From positions 3,658,001 through 3,722,000 of the forward strand of contig CADCXD010000001.1 of assembly GCA_902806575.1 (NCBI GenBank): 64,000 nt of DNA, read 5' to 3'. How positions within the stretch are numbered: the first letter of the stretch is position 1; each line of letters opens with the position of its first letter. Position numbers and translations under genes: made by a program. A model generated the notes under the pieces. It worked only from the letters and a program-made list of their open reading frames with translations, had not been told where the DNA came from and made no database searches. Shown here in pieces: positions 36,624 to 48,063 of the stretch. Source of the stretch: Jackrogersella multiformis. Lineage: Eukaryota; Ascomycota; Sordariomycetes; Xylariales; Hypoxylaceae.

Positions 36624-37038
36624 ATGAAGCTCCTCGCACTCATGAGCTTGATTGCAGCCGTCGTGGCTCAGACAGGGACCACGACAGGGACAGGAACTAC
36701 TACAGTGACAGGGACCTCGACAGGAACCACGACAGGAACCACAACAGGGACCTCGATCTCAACTTCGACCTCAACCACGACCACAACCACGGCAGCTTTC
36801 CCCACGGCAACCTTGGAGTGCACGCCTCCGGCCTACGCCTGCAAGCCCGACTTCTCAGGGTGGCTCGTCTGCACCGTCGAAGGCGTCTACATCGTCAGTA
36901 CCCCTATCCCCCCTCCTTACATGCTTGCCGTCCATTGTTCTGATGCTGATTACCTCTACCTGCATGTAGAACGCCGGCGACTGCGCGGTTGGCGAGTGGT
37001 GCGAGTACATCAACGGCCTGCCCTACTGCATCGGCTAG
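36624..37038 (+). CDS. Small secreted Thr-rich, six-cysteine protein
   Basis: Two exons, 36624-36893 and 36970-37038, giving 112 residues. A clear signal peptide (MKLLALMSLIAAVVAQ) is followed by about 40 residues of Thr/Ser/Gly repeats, probably O-glycosylated. The C-terminal module of about 55 residues carries six cysteines in the order EC, AC, VC, DC, WC, YC, ending NGLPYCIG. The pattern of even cysteines after a Thr-rich linker resembles small carbohydrate-binding or effector-like modules; no exact family is claimed. The intron splits the module, and donor gtcagt and acceptor tgtag keep phase 0. It has a good TATA box and sits tail to tail with the EED gene. Function is unknown: a wall-associated protein or a plant- or substrate-facing secreted factor are possibilities. 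Confidence 0.75.
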
Positions 37039-37489
37039 GGGGTTGCGAGAAAGCAGCTAGGCAGCTTAGGATGCTGTTAGACAAAGTCGGGGTTTTGTTT
37101 ATTTATTTGATCATCGGTGCTTAATGTGTCCTAGAATTTAGATTTGGTGGGAGGGGTGGTCGAGGGGGGCTTAATAGGGGCATATCAATGAGCTATCAAC
37201 ATCGTCATTCCTTTAGGTTAGCCAAATACGAGAGTTAATGCAGATTGTCATATATTCTTCTTTGAATATCCTACGAAGTTAAGCACGCAGGGCTCCTCGG
37301 AATAAAAGTCTAATTCTTGTTTCTCTAACATGCATGTTCGAAATGTGATTATTCAACCAGTATTAAATATACCTACGTACCTAATTAGACAAAGTAATGA
37401 TTATGGGGTATTCGTGATGACTAGAGGGCAGGCATCAAATGTTCTGGTACCTCCTTAGGTAGGTGTGTAGACTCGCTGTGCCATTAGCT
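37039..37489. other. Convergent spacer, secreted protein gene to EED gene
   Basis: About 450 bases of AT-rich 3' flanking sequence with a single short cctccttaggtaggtg motif. No gene seen. Confidence 0.6.
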
Positions 37490-39483
37490 CTAGTGGTCCT
37501 GGCTTGGTTTCTTCTCTTTATCATCTGCTCGGTCCTTCTTATGCCACCGCTGCAAGATGATAGCAAGATTCTTGCTTCCGACTACAACGCACCACTCGCC
37601 ACCAGTGCTCCAAGCAACTTGGCGTCCGACGAAATCCTTAACGGTGATATTGCTCTGCGAGTGCGCTCTTATGGGCTCCTCCACGCGTGTCATGTCATAC
37701 TTCAATTCCCAGGATTCTATCGTCTCCTGCGAATAGTTCGTGTTCAGGTCTAACTGCGTTTCGACGTCGACGCTGCCGGTTCGCCCTGACGCGACGGACT
37801 CCCTGTCACTAGCAGCGTCCCTAAGCTTGCTAACAGTGTCGCCCTTGTGCCTATGCTGAATCGGTACCAGCCATCCCGGACGATGGATCGGCAAAGATTT
37901 GTCGCGGTCTGGATCTCGCACCTCGCGGATGAAGTTGTGGTAACTTCCTAGGCGCGCGAGATCCCAGAAGAAAACCATGGCCTTCGCGTTGCCAAATGCC
38001 AGGACTGGGTGTTTGTCCTTGTCGTGAAACAACTTGAAGCGAAGGTAGAATTGGTGGCCACAATGAGGTGTCCAAAACTCTAGTAGGCGAGTGTATTGAG
38101 GCGGGCATGCTGATGCTGTGGCAGGGGCAAATGCAGAACGGGTTAGACGCTCAGTGTCACTAGTGGTAGGCGCCTCGGAAATTTCTAGTGGAGGATCGCG
38201 GGAAGAGAATCCCTCGATTCGCCATAGCACTATTATATCCTCGTGACAAGCTCGCGAAAGAACTAGATCACCAAAGAAAGCTACACTGTAGACTATTGTT
38301 ATAAAACAATTCCCTATAGCCCTATACGATGGGATGGTGACTCACCAATCTACTATACCGCTGTGCACTTCTGAAGTGAAGAAATGGGGATAATGTATTA
38401 CGATAGGTTTGGCGGGGGTTTTGCCGTTGGATTCGGGAGGCAAGTCGGGGAGTGTCCACTGCCATATGTTAATCAAATATATACACGTAATCCGGAGGTT
38501 CATTTCTTACCAAGCAGATAACGTTGTCGTGGCCAGCTGAGAGGACGTATCGACCGCTATTGTGGAATGCCTACGGGATGCGTTAAATTTAAATAAAGGA
38601 TTTACAAAACTGGACAGGGGCTCATACTACAGTCAACAGCCCGGACGAATGACCTTCTCCAGCGAGGAGGCAAACACACGGCTGCTTGGAGTATACAGGA
38701 TCGAGGTTCCATATTCGAACAGTGGTATCTTCTGATGCGGACGCAATCAAGAGGAAATTTGTCGGGCACGTAGCAAGATCATTGATTTCCTCCAAGGATG
38801 GTCAGTCTGGTATTCGAGCCAATTTGCTTTCAAAACTTACCCCTCCATGGCCTACAAGGACCTATATAAGTTGTTAGTCGAAGTCATCATGATTAGATAT
38901 AAATGACTAACCTTTACTAACTTCCCCTGAACAACATCGTAGACCTTGATTTTAGCGTCCCTACCAGCTACACATAAATAAGGTACCTCGGTCTCGGGAT
39001 CTTTGGACCAAGTGCAACTGCAATTCAAGGCTTCTTTCTATATTATTGTAAGTTACAGTAGCTATAGTGTAGGCCATATGGCAAAACCTACGTCATCATC
39101 TCGGAAGAGTTGAACAAGCTCATAAGGGGGGTTGGCCTTATTAGAGAGCCGGTATATGACAACATGTTTCTTGCTGACAGCAGCAAAGACCGGATCGTGT
39201 GCGACGTCTCCGTAGGGGTAGAACTTCACATCAAAGAACTCTGGTGGTGGCAAAAGTTGTTAGAGTATTTTCACTTGGCGATGCGCGGGAATAGTTGCCT
39301 CACCCGTATCTTGATCGTCTGAAGCTAAGTACTGATAATCGTCCTGGGAGATAAGAATCATCAGTTAATACTATAATGGTGAGCCACCTAAGAACATATC
39401 GATTTGGTCAGCCTCACCTCGAAGCCGATTGAGGCTTTCAGACGTGGGAGATCCCACTCATCACTGCTGATCGCTGATGGCAT
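37490..39483 (-). CDS. EED: EED-like WD40 subunit of Polycomb repressive complex 2
   Basis: Nine exons on the minus strand: 39483-39418, 39343-39304, 39240-39092, 39037-38912, 38861-38841, 38789-38628, 38570-38511, 38458-38346 and 38285-37490; 510 residues with every phase consistent. WD repeats include FDVKFYPYGDVAHDPVFAAV, VPYLCVAGRDAKIKVYDVV, LIASASEDTTVRIWNLD and GRYVLSAGHDNVICLW. The segment HYPHFFTSEVHSGIVDCVAF, then GDLVLSRACHEDIIVLW, matches the EED hallmark region. In animals EED reads H3K27me3 and stimulates EZH2; Neurospora has an equivalent. The final exon adds a final blade (VLAFGNAKAMVFFWDL) with a charged insertion. One exon is only 21 nt (VLVGHGG). The small second exon ends at a GTGAGG donor. 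Presence implies H3K27 methylation in this fungus, by inference. Confidence 0.9.
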
Positions 39484-41335
39484 TTCGAAAGGGTGTCTTG
39501 CATAATCTAATCCCCGTTTAAGACCCCTCTAGGTTGACAGGCTCGGTCTTGGTGGCGGGGCAGCGGTAAGGAGTAGAATCGGGTGGTAAGGGGGGGGTTT
39601 GACAATGCTGCAATATCGAAGTTCCGATGCGACCGAAGAGCCAGAACCATTCAGGGGCTGTTCCGAAGGAATTGGGGGAATTTGTGAATTTAGGTGAGGC
39701 TGCAGTTGTACTAATTTGGGATGTGATAAGCGGTTTCTGGGTTTCTGGGTATCTGTTTCTGGGCTTCTGGGTATATAGGTATCTGGGTATGGATTTTCAA
39801 TACCTGGTAGTTGCTATGTACCTACACTACCAACATCCATGATAGTACGTAGTAGGTGGGAATTCTGAATAGTTTCACAAACTTGATTTGATGATACCTA
39901 GTGTAGGTACTGGAGGTGGAGGTACCAAGGTACGTACCCACATTTCGGCTACCGACCGCCGATTGTTCAGTAATCAAATAATTCCACGCTCTATGCGGGG
40001 CAACAAAGCCGCACGCACACTAACTAGGTAAGTATCTAGGTATCCTCCACATAAGACAGGGTTGTGGCTAGAGCTGATTAAACCTGACCCTGGATCATTT
40101 TGGGGGTGGAAACTTTCGAGTATTCGGTACCTAGTACCTTATTAAACGTAAGGAAATTCACAGGTCAAAATCAAAAGTCCCGTTTATACTCTCATTACTT
40201 AGGTAGTGAGATGGAGGTATTAATATGTAAGTCTCCAGGCTCTGGGAAGTTAGCTTGTAAGTAGGTAAGTCCTTATTCTATTATCTGCATAAATTTCAAA
40301 TATAAAAATGGTTAAATGTACGCGCTGCGTACATTAGGTATATATGTAGTAGTAAATACTTAACATCGTAGGTTACATTGGAATGGATAACGGGTTTTAT
40401 TACATGGTAGACCTACTATTATAGCTGCTTACAAGGGTATACAATTCTAATAAGCAAGCGCGCACAGACATCCAGGATCCAAAGAAACGGTGCTAGGCAG
40501 GTAGAAAATTGGAATACCTTCTAGGTACACTAGGTAGGTTTGGAAACTTCCATCAGAAATTTGCTGCATGATCCATTCTTACGGCCGTTGAACTTATAAG
40601 AGGTAGGCAGGTAGGTACCCAGGAGGTAAGCAACTAGTGGTAATTCCATATAGCTACATTAGGTAGTAGGCCTTGCTAGCTTCTACGTATACTACTTAGC
40701 TACATATATATGTACACTTGAGTATTTCCATGTATTCTTCTCCAATTCGATGTATCTCATTGTAACTTCTTGAGCTGTTCAGCTTCTTGTGGTTTTGAAA
40801 TGACGCCCAAGAGAAAGAGAGGGAGACTTGGTCTGAGTACCTAGGTATCCTAGAGTTCGCCCAACTTATTTGCCCGTAGTATTGGAGAGGACCCTAGTAA
40901 AAGAGCGAGCTCATTGACACACCCATGAATTAGAAAACGACAAGTATAATATACTACACTTTAAGCATGTACGATACTTAGTACTGCATGTACGACTCAA
41001 TCCTACTGGATGCTGTAATATTAGCGGGAGAAGTAGAGACGCCGCAGACGTATCACCATATTCTAGGGGGCCTAGGGCTCTTGGTCTAGTGTGGTTCGTT
41101 ACATAAGGAGGTGGTTCATCAGTATTCCGTATTCACCTGTAACTAGTCGCGATGGCGCAACTCGTAAGGCTTAGGATGATGTACGGAGTGCATAGGAATC
41201 GGTTCACTCCAAATGCAGCTATATGTGTTTAATCTTATTAAAAGGTATGACAACGTAATACTAAAGATTGAACATATTATGATCTTACATGTATAAGCTA
41301 TTTTATATCATACTACCTAGGTATATTATACTATT

Positions 41336-41366
41336 TAGGTAGGTACCTAGGTAGGTAGGTAGGTAT
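41336..41366. repeat. TAGG microsatellite with CCTAGG switch
   Basis: Reads taggtaggtacctaggtagg, then gtaggtaggtat: an inverted switch at GGTACC followed by head-to-tail TAGG units. Confidence 0.7.
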
Positions 41367-42049
41367 ACTGACTATAGATGAGAGATGAGAGTAGTTACAT
41401 TTTGAATTTTGCCTTTATCACCACCTAAGTACCAGCGGGTTTGAAATCCATTGATCGGTACGGCTGGTGCTGATGATAATCCATAGGTACTTTATGGTTT
41501 TTTCCGCCTTGGCATTGCCCGTGCTATGATCAAGAGGTAGCCGTGTATGTATTTCTCCACTGGGAGTAGCTCTTATTTTAGTAAGCGTGAAAGCCGACCT
41601 GCCTCAGAATGAATGCCTCTCCGTTAAAAATTAAATTGCCATGACAAAACATACGAGAGCGTTCACATGAACACGCGTCATGTTTGCTTTGCGTACGGAA
41701 TTAAGTGATGATCCTAAATACTTACCTAGGTAAGTTTTCGTCAAGAAATTTATATGGACTTATTTTGAAGCCGTTTCAATAGACTTGAACTGCTTATAAT
41801 GCATGCTGCTCACCTCGGGGAGGCGTGAGACTTATGCTCCAATCAGCGTCCACCGATCATTGCGGCTATCCCAGGGAGCTCAGAATCGCGGGATATAATT
41901 AGTGTAAGCTTTGACCTCTTATACCCTGTCCAAGATGTGGACCTTGTCGGACTTGTCGATCATTCTTAGTTTTTACTATGTAAACGACTTTATTAGTTTT
42001 TAGTTCCACCTGTTCCACGTGTGAAAAGAAACTCGATTCGAGCTTATTT

Positions 42050-42087
42050 ACCTACCTACCTAGGTAGCTACCTAGGTAAGGTACCTA
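42050..42087. repeat. Palindromic CCTA/TAGG microsatellite
   Basis: Reads acctacctacctaggtagct, then acctaggtaaggtacc: two inverted units in a row, each centred on CCTAGG. Confidence 0.7.
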
Positions 42088-43711
42088 AATGATATGGCAA
42101 AGTATTCACCGTCCCCGGATTTCGATGCTTCCGTTATGACAAGCCAAGAGACTATAATATTATAGTGATTGGTAATTACCTAGGTACATTATTCTTTCTT
42201 GTTATCTACCTACTTAAGTAGGTATATATCTAGTGAACTAAACTGTCAAGTAGCTTATAGTAAAGGCATACACATCATAGTTAGGCGCTTAAGTATAATT
42301 CTTAAGGAGTTAATGTATAGCATTCAGTATATTGTAAACTCTAGAGAGTTTTAACTCTCGACGCCGTCACTATAAGCAATATATGTTACCTACCTAGGTA
42401 GTGTAGGTGGGTATGAGGTATGGAACAGTTCCCGAGAGTTGTACATAATAGGACCGGAAAGCATAGCTACTAGTGCTGTGTTAAGATAAATCCTAGCAGC
42501 AGATCCCAAGTAACCGGGTTTCTCGTCCGAGTTAGGCTTGGATTTTGCAACGTTTTTGGATGCATCAAGTCATGCAGCTCCTATCCGCCCTACTATTAGC
42601 TCCAAACCCGTTCATGAGATACCTAAATGTAAAATGACCTCGGGAGTCTTTGACTTTAGGGCCGGCTTAAGATGACCCACCACGTCGGTTCAGCTCTTAA
42701 TTCTAATGGATTTCTGTGTCGCAAGTACCTAGTTCTTAAAACGCACCTGCCTAGGTGGGTATTTACTGGCGAGCACCTTCACTTATTCCGATATCTCCTT
42801 ACCTAGTCTACCCCGCGGAATTAACAATTATGTACCTACCTAGTGTAATTCACTCATTGCTTTACGCGAAGAAGTGTACACATAATGTAGTAAATAATCT
42901 TCAAGGCTAATTAAGTAGGTATAAGACATAAGCAAAACTTCTTAATTATTAAATACATGTTTTATAACTATATTTAAGAGATACTTAAGGTACTTATATA
43001 TATATTACTTTACGAATCGTCGACTTAACGAAAAGATATGTTCACTTATATAATAGTAAAGGTTAAAAATCCTAACTGTTAACCAAACATTGACGTTAAT
43101 ATGAAGCTAAAATATCTCCATATAGATAAGCAGACCCTGTATTGCCTAAACCAGCTAGTTCGTCATCCTTACATGGTCTTTTCATTATCAGGTCATAGTG
43201 GTAATATGATCCTATTGAAAGCCCCCCGTAAGAGCCTAGGCTTTAGTAGACTCTAGCGTGACCACGGTTGTAATTTTTATGGAGGCAGGTGGTTCTCCAG
43301 GGGGGCCTCTCTACACTAGGGGCTCACTCATAACTGGATCCCTGGTAAGTACCTAGATACCTATCTACATGGAGATAAACACCAATAGAATTAGACGGAA
43401 CGCATCCCATGGGTTAAGAAAACCTTCCCAAGAAAGTATCAGGGTACGGATGGTGAGTAAACGAAAAGCTGGGGCATTAATTGCCAGACAGGGTAGATTA
43501 GGAATTACCTAGGTACACCTACGGCATCGAGTGTATCCAGATAGGTAGTGTAAAAGGGAGGGCATCTCGTTGTAGGGACACTACGTATTATCCCATAAGC
43601 GGATAGGAGTTAATACCTTGAAATTTCAAGGTAGCTCTATGTAACATAGTACATACATGACTAGGTAGGTACCTAGGTAGGTATTGGTAGATGTATGTAT
43701 TTGCATTACCG

Positions 43712-43752
43712 AACTTTGGAACCTTGGGACCTTGGGACCTTGGAACCTTGAA
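43712..43752. repeat. ACCTTGGG tandem repeat
   Basis: About four head-to-tail copies of a nine-base unit (accttggga / accttggaa), just after a TAGG cluster at 43661-43684. Confidence 0.75.
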
Positions 43753-44585
43753 AGTTCTCGATGTACTGGACTGTACATTGGTAGTAGCGGAATTTATATT
43801 TTCAATTTGTAAGTAGCTACCTGGGCTACCTGACCTGGGTACTCCTGCCGGTAGCATTGACAAATGGGAAAGCGTGCTGCACATTTGGCGTAAGAGCCTT
43901 AAAGACAACACAGTGACCTCCATGGCTCTCGTCCAATGCGTTTTGTCACCGACGTTCAACCTTCACTCGTTTCTTTTCCTTCTTTCTTCCTACCTATTAT
44001 AGCTGCACCACCACCAGCTGGAAGGGTGGATCAGAAAACCTATCCCTTGGTCCCAACTCTATAATCTTCCTTTCATTAATCAATTCTGTTTGAGGAGAAA
44101 CGGGACCAACCATTAGGCCGCAATAGCTTATCCCCCGCCTACCTTCCCCCGAACTCCACCGGACCTTCAAACTTCCCAAAATACTCGAATCACCCGGGCT
44201 TCTTGTTACCCTCCCCAGCCCTACAACATATATGAAGGGCCGGCCGACCTCGATTTTCAATTTGGAACTCGTTGCTCGCCCCGTCTCCTTCCCTCTCCCT
44301 ATACCCCGTATAACCAACCTACTCAGTGGCTACCATTGTTCTCTTGCATTGCGTATTCTGATCCATGCTCACCACTGCATCGAGCCGAGTAACTATAGAC
44401 CTTTGTGATACCACCAGCGGCGACCCTCTCGGCTGCCTGCTACGACAACGTGTGTAGAAGAGGCCTAGCAGATTCCCAACCAGCTTCTCTTGCGGCGAGA
44501 CGACCTTCCCAATCTCGCCATCTCTTCCCAGATATTACACGAAACCTGTCCTGGGGCCAGCCTGTATGACTTTCTCACCTACCCG

Positions 44586-44882
44586 ATGGTGACGGCGGGA
44601 TCTGTGTCATACAATACTCGGTTATCCAGAGACACCTCGTTGGCTCGTCCGCCTAGGCTTTTCCAGAACTGTCCTGAACAGCCGACTCCTAATTCAGTCT
44701 TACGAAACACGAATTTCGGAACTTGCCATTCCATCAGACTCGCTTCTGGGGACCACCTTTGGGACACTACATCCTGTTCGTCCTCGGGTTTTTGTTGGTG
44801 CCCTCCGAAACAAGCATTTAGCTGGTGCCCGTTGACTCTTAAAAAGTCTTGGCTTATGGGTCGAAGTTGGATATTTTGTTGA
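44586..44882 (+). other. Long upstream open reading frame in the PAS gene leader
   Basis: ATG 44586 opens a 98-residue frame ending 40 bases before the PAS start at 44923. The product is Ser/Cys-rich without a family signature. If transcribed in the leader it would hinder scanning to the main start. Whether it lies in the mature mRNA cannot be seen. Confidence 0.3.
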
Positions 44883-44922
44883 ACAGCAGTAGCATCTTCC
44901 AGGAGCCTGGATATCGAATCAA

Positions 44923-46983
44923 ATGGAGCAGACTTTTATGACTATTCATAGTTAGTACTCCCCGATACTCTGACATGATAGAGGCACCCATATCCCAAGG
45001 GCGACGTGCTCGCTCTGCTTGACATGTCCAACCTCTCGAGCACCGGCTAATAGTTGATACTTGGCAGACCTGTCGCCCGACGCCAATATCCTCTTCGCAT
45101 CCGAGTCGGTTGTTGATATCTTAGGATACCAACCCCAAGATGTGCAGGGCAAATCATGTTTCGATTTTTTCCACCCGGAAGAAGTGCCATTCGCGCGCTC
45201 TGTACACAGCAGAGGTGTCCTTCTCGACAAAGCAGCCGTTCTACACTATGCCCGGATTATGTCAAGGGATGGGCAATGGATAAGTTGCGAGTGTTGCTTT
45301 ACGATAGTTCACGATGTCTTGGTGGCTTGCACGAGCATCTACCGACGTGGTGCAAGGAGTGAGAGTGCGTTCCAGATATCCTACCGCATCGTGGCATTGG
45401 CCGTCCTAGTTGCTAACTGCCAGACAGGGAGGGCGATAGAAGCACCCCACATCCGGCGCATTTTCTCGTCTTCGCCGAGAGACCCTCGGTATCATATGCT
45501 TGAGCACCTTTCACCCAAATTCAAAATGCAACCGATGGAGAGGGAGCCTCGGGCAGCCCTTATTCTTAACAGATTTACTAGAACTTTAACGGTAATGTTC
45601 GCTACTAATGCTGTTGCCTCGATACTTGGTGTGAGACCGGATCAGGTCCAGGACAAAAGTTTCTACGAATGCATCGCAGAGAACTGTCTAGCAGACGCTA
45701 TCAAGTGCTTAGAAAGCGCCAAAGCCAACGACTCGATCGCCTACCTTCGTTTTTGGTATCGAGACCCTCGGAGAGACGAGGATTTCGAAGATGAGGACGA
45801 AGGCGACGAGGACGAAGATGACGAGGAGATTGAACAAGAACAAGATAGGGAAATGTTTGGCGGTAATAGAACCTCGAATGGCCATGTTCACGCTGAAAAT
45901 GACATGGACGTCGATATCGATGACCTTAAGATAAAGACTGAGGCTAGTATCAGCCCAGAGTTTTCCAAGGCTGCAGTCCTTGATGGGGACTCCCAGGGGG
46001 CCTTTTCCCCACTATCATCGTTATCTGAGAACGAGGCATACCAGACGTCGGAAGAAACTTGTCACCCACATCCAAATTCGGTGAATGGGGCAGATGGACG
46101 ACGGAGGAGGAGGAGCCGTCGGAATACCATCGCCACGTTTGAACTCGAAGCTGTCGTGTCTTGTACTTCAGATGGGCTGGTTGTGGTATTGAGAAAAGCC
46201 CGGCCACCGATTCCCTCTCTCCATCCGCCACTGCTCCCCGTCGATTTCGAGAATGGGCTTTTCGCCGCTCCATGGAGCGAGCAGCCAATTCGGCCTTACT
46301 ACCCTCCCGAGCATTTCTATACGTTCCGGCCGCCTCTCCTACCACAGTACATGCCTCTACGGGAGCATGTTAAGACTGCTGGGGGACCGCCAATCGACCA
46401 GCTTATGAAGTCAATCCGAGATGTGGCTGTGTTTGCATGGGCACTAGTAGGCATCAACGGCAACCTTGCGGCGTACGGTCGCGGTGTACCCAGGGAGAAT
46501 TCGCTACCCCAGGACGGACTACCGATCTGGGACCCAAAAGCTCCGAAGTCGTCGTATCGCGGTGTCGAACCGCAGCCTCCCCAACAATGGGGATCTTCTT
46601 CGCCCGAGGGCCGTTCAGCTGAGGCGAATTTACCCCCCGATCCACGTTACGTACCCAACCTCAATACCGAGGCGCCCCAGGGGGGTTATAGCCCTACTTC
46701 AGCGGAGCTCAGCGGCGGGGGTCTCGGCTACCCAAATCTACCCACGTGGCCACAGCCGGGGCCGGGACCGTTTGCGCCTGCATCTGAGTCCTGGCGCTCA
46801 TATGCCCAGATGCAACAGCCGTCTCAGCCTCCTTCATCTGGGTTTAATCAACACTTAACAGAACCGTGGGTAGAAGCTTCAGCTTCGTATACCCGACACA
46901 ACGCGAATAGCTACGCAATCCCTACAACACAAGCACACGGATTTACAGCCAATTCGCGAAGCTACAGAGATATGTGGCAGTAG
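44923..46983 (+). CDS. Twin PAS-domain protein with acidic insertion
   Basis: Two exons, 44923-44950 and 45068-46983, giving 647 residues. The 28-nt first exon encodes MEQTFMTIH and splices to give HNLSPDANILFASESVVDIL. PAS-A spans about residues 10-105 (ILGYQPQDVQGKSCFDFFHP, ending FTIVHDVLVACTSIYRR). It lacks the LOV photocysteine motif NCRFLQ, so flavin-adduct light sensing is unlikely. PAS-B starts near residue 170 (ALILNRFTRTLTVMFATNA) and appears to resume near residue 365 (FELEAVVSCTSDGLVVVLRK), split by a loop with a Glu/Asp run. The C-terminal 250 residues are Pro/Gly/Ser-rich and disordered. No zinc finger or kinase domain is present. It may sense small ligands or redox state and act through partners. 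The family is conserved in filamentous ascomycetes; function unknown to me. Confidence 0.82.
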
Positions 46984-48063
46984 GACAGGACGGAGGACCC
47001 AGACCTTTGCTTCCATAACGCTTTACACAGAACCTTTGTATTAATGATACTGGTTATAACTAGCGGGGCCCGGATTTTGGCCTAGGCGTTTTGAAGGGAT
47101 CACGGAGACGCATCACTACGGCGGCGCATTTATCTAGTGGGTTGTCGTATGGTGTAGAACCCGGGTCACATAGCCAAAGGATGATACCTGCATTTGCTTA
47201 GGGAAATTAAAAGGGGGTACTATAGGAGGTATTCATGATTGTTACGCTCGATTTTGACAGATGGGATATGGCATAGTTGGCTCTGAGAGGCAGACAGGCG
47301 CTGAACAACAATTCGAGATACCCATACTAGATGGAATATGTTGTCACGCATAATTTTGGCAATAATAATACAATATTGCTAGATTTGCTTTCTTGAGTTG
47401 GATTGCTATATGTGACTTTCCTCATCTAGTGATATTGCAGTCTAGGCCCGCATCGCTGAGGCGGTAGGGGGGGATGATTAGAATCGGTCAGTCGGTCTAA
47501 CGGGTCGAGCTCCGTTATCGTGTGACTTTCTTGCACATTCTCTTTCTTCGTCGCGGCAATGACGGGTGGAATACGGCATGTACCTAATATATGGCTGGCT
47601 TGTGAAAAAGATGGAGTATATGTATTAGGATACAAGGATTTTAATGTTTCTGGGACTTGCGTGACGTACATTAATTAATGCAGTACCTACAGTGTAAGTA
47701 CCTAGGTACCTCGAGTAGGTAGGTACCTAGGTACAATACCTAAAAGAGTGAAGACTCGCCAGGGGTGACGAATCAGAAGCTTTTGAAAGACGCCCCACTT
47801 GGGAGCTAGGACCATATTTAGATTACATAAGCTTTGAATTGACACGGTGGTACTTCATTAAAGCTTTTGGGAATCAACCTTATCAAACAAACTACAGCAT
47901 ATTCACGACGCCAACGACGACGAAGACGACGACGACTTTGGGCTGCTGCCTCTTAGTTCCAATACATGTGAAGGCTTTATTTTATCCGCTGGTTATCGAT
48001 CGACGAAGTTATTGAAACATATCGACAACTGCTGCTGCTACTACGAGCAGCTACCTGCCTGAA
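46984..48063. other. Intergenic region, PAS gene to Yip4-like gene
   Basis: About 1.1 kb. The TAGG cluster at 47697-47735 is followed by about 330 bases of promoter and leader with gacgacgacg-rich sequence before ATG 48064. No other gene seen. Confidence 0.6.
47697..47735. repeat. Palindromic TAGG/CCTA microsatellite
   Basis: Reads gtacctaggtacctcgagta, then ggtaggtacctaggtac; GGTACC, CTCGAG and CCTAGG centres alternate. Confidence 0.7.

Larger units (their letters stand above)
39484..44922. other. 5.4-kb gene-poor AT-rich region with palindromic microsatellites
   Basis: The longest stretch without a supported gene. From 39.5 to about 43.9 kb it is AT-rich with frequent TAGG/CCTA clusters (41336-41366, 42050-42087, 43661-43684) and no open frame with motif content. 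From about 44.0 kb base composition rises and the sequence becomes pyrimidine-rich, probably the promoter and leader of the PAS gene, including a 99-codon upstream frame at 44586-44882. Confidence 0.55.

Noticed and set aside
44923..46983. PAS gene as a LOV blue-light receptor
   Set aside because: The LOV flavin-binding motif around the reactive cysteine is absent from PAS-A, and no zinc finger or kinase is present.
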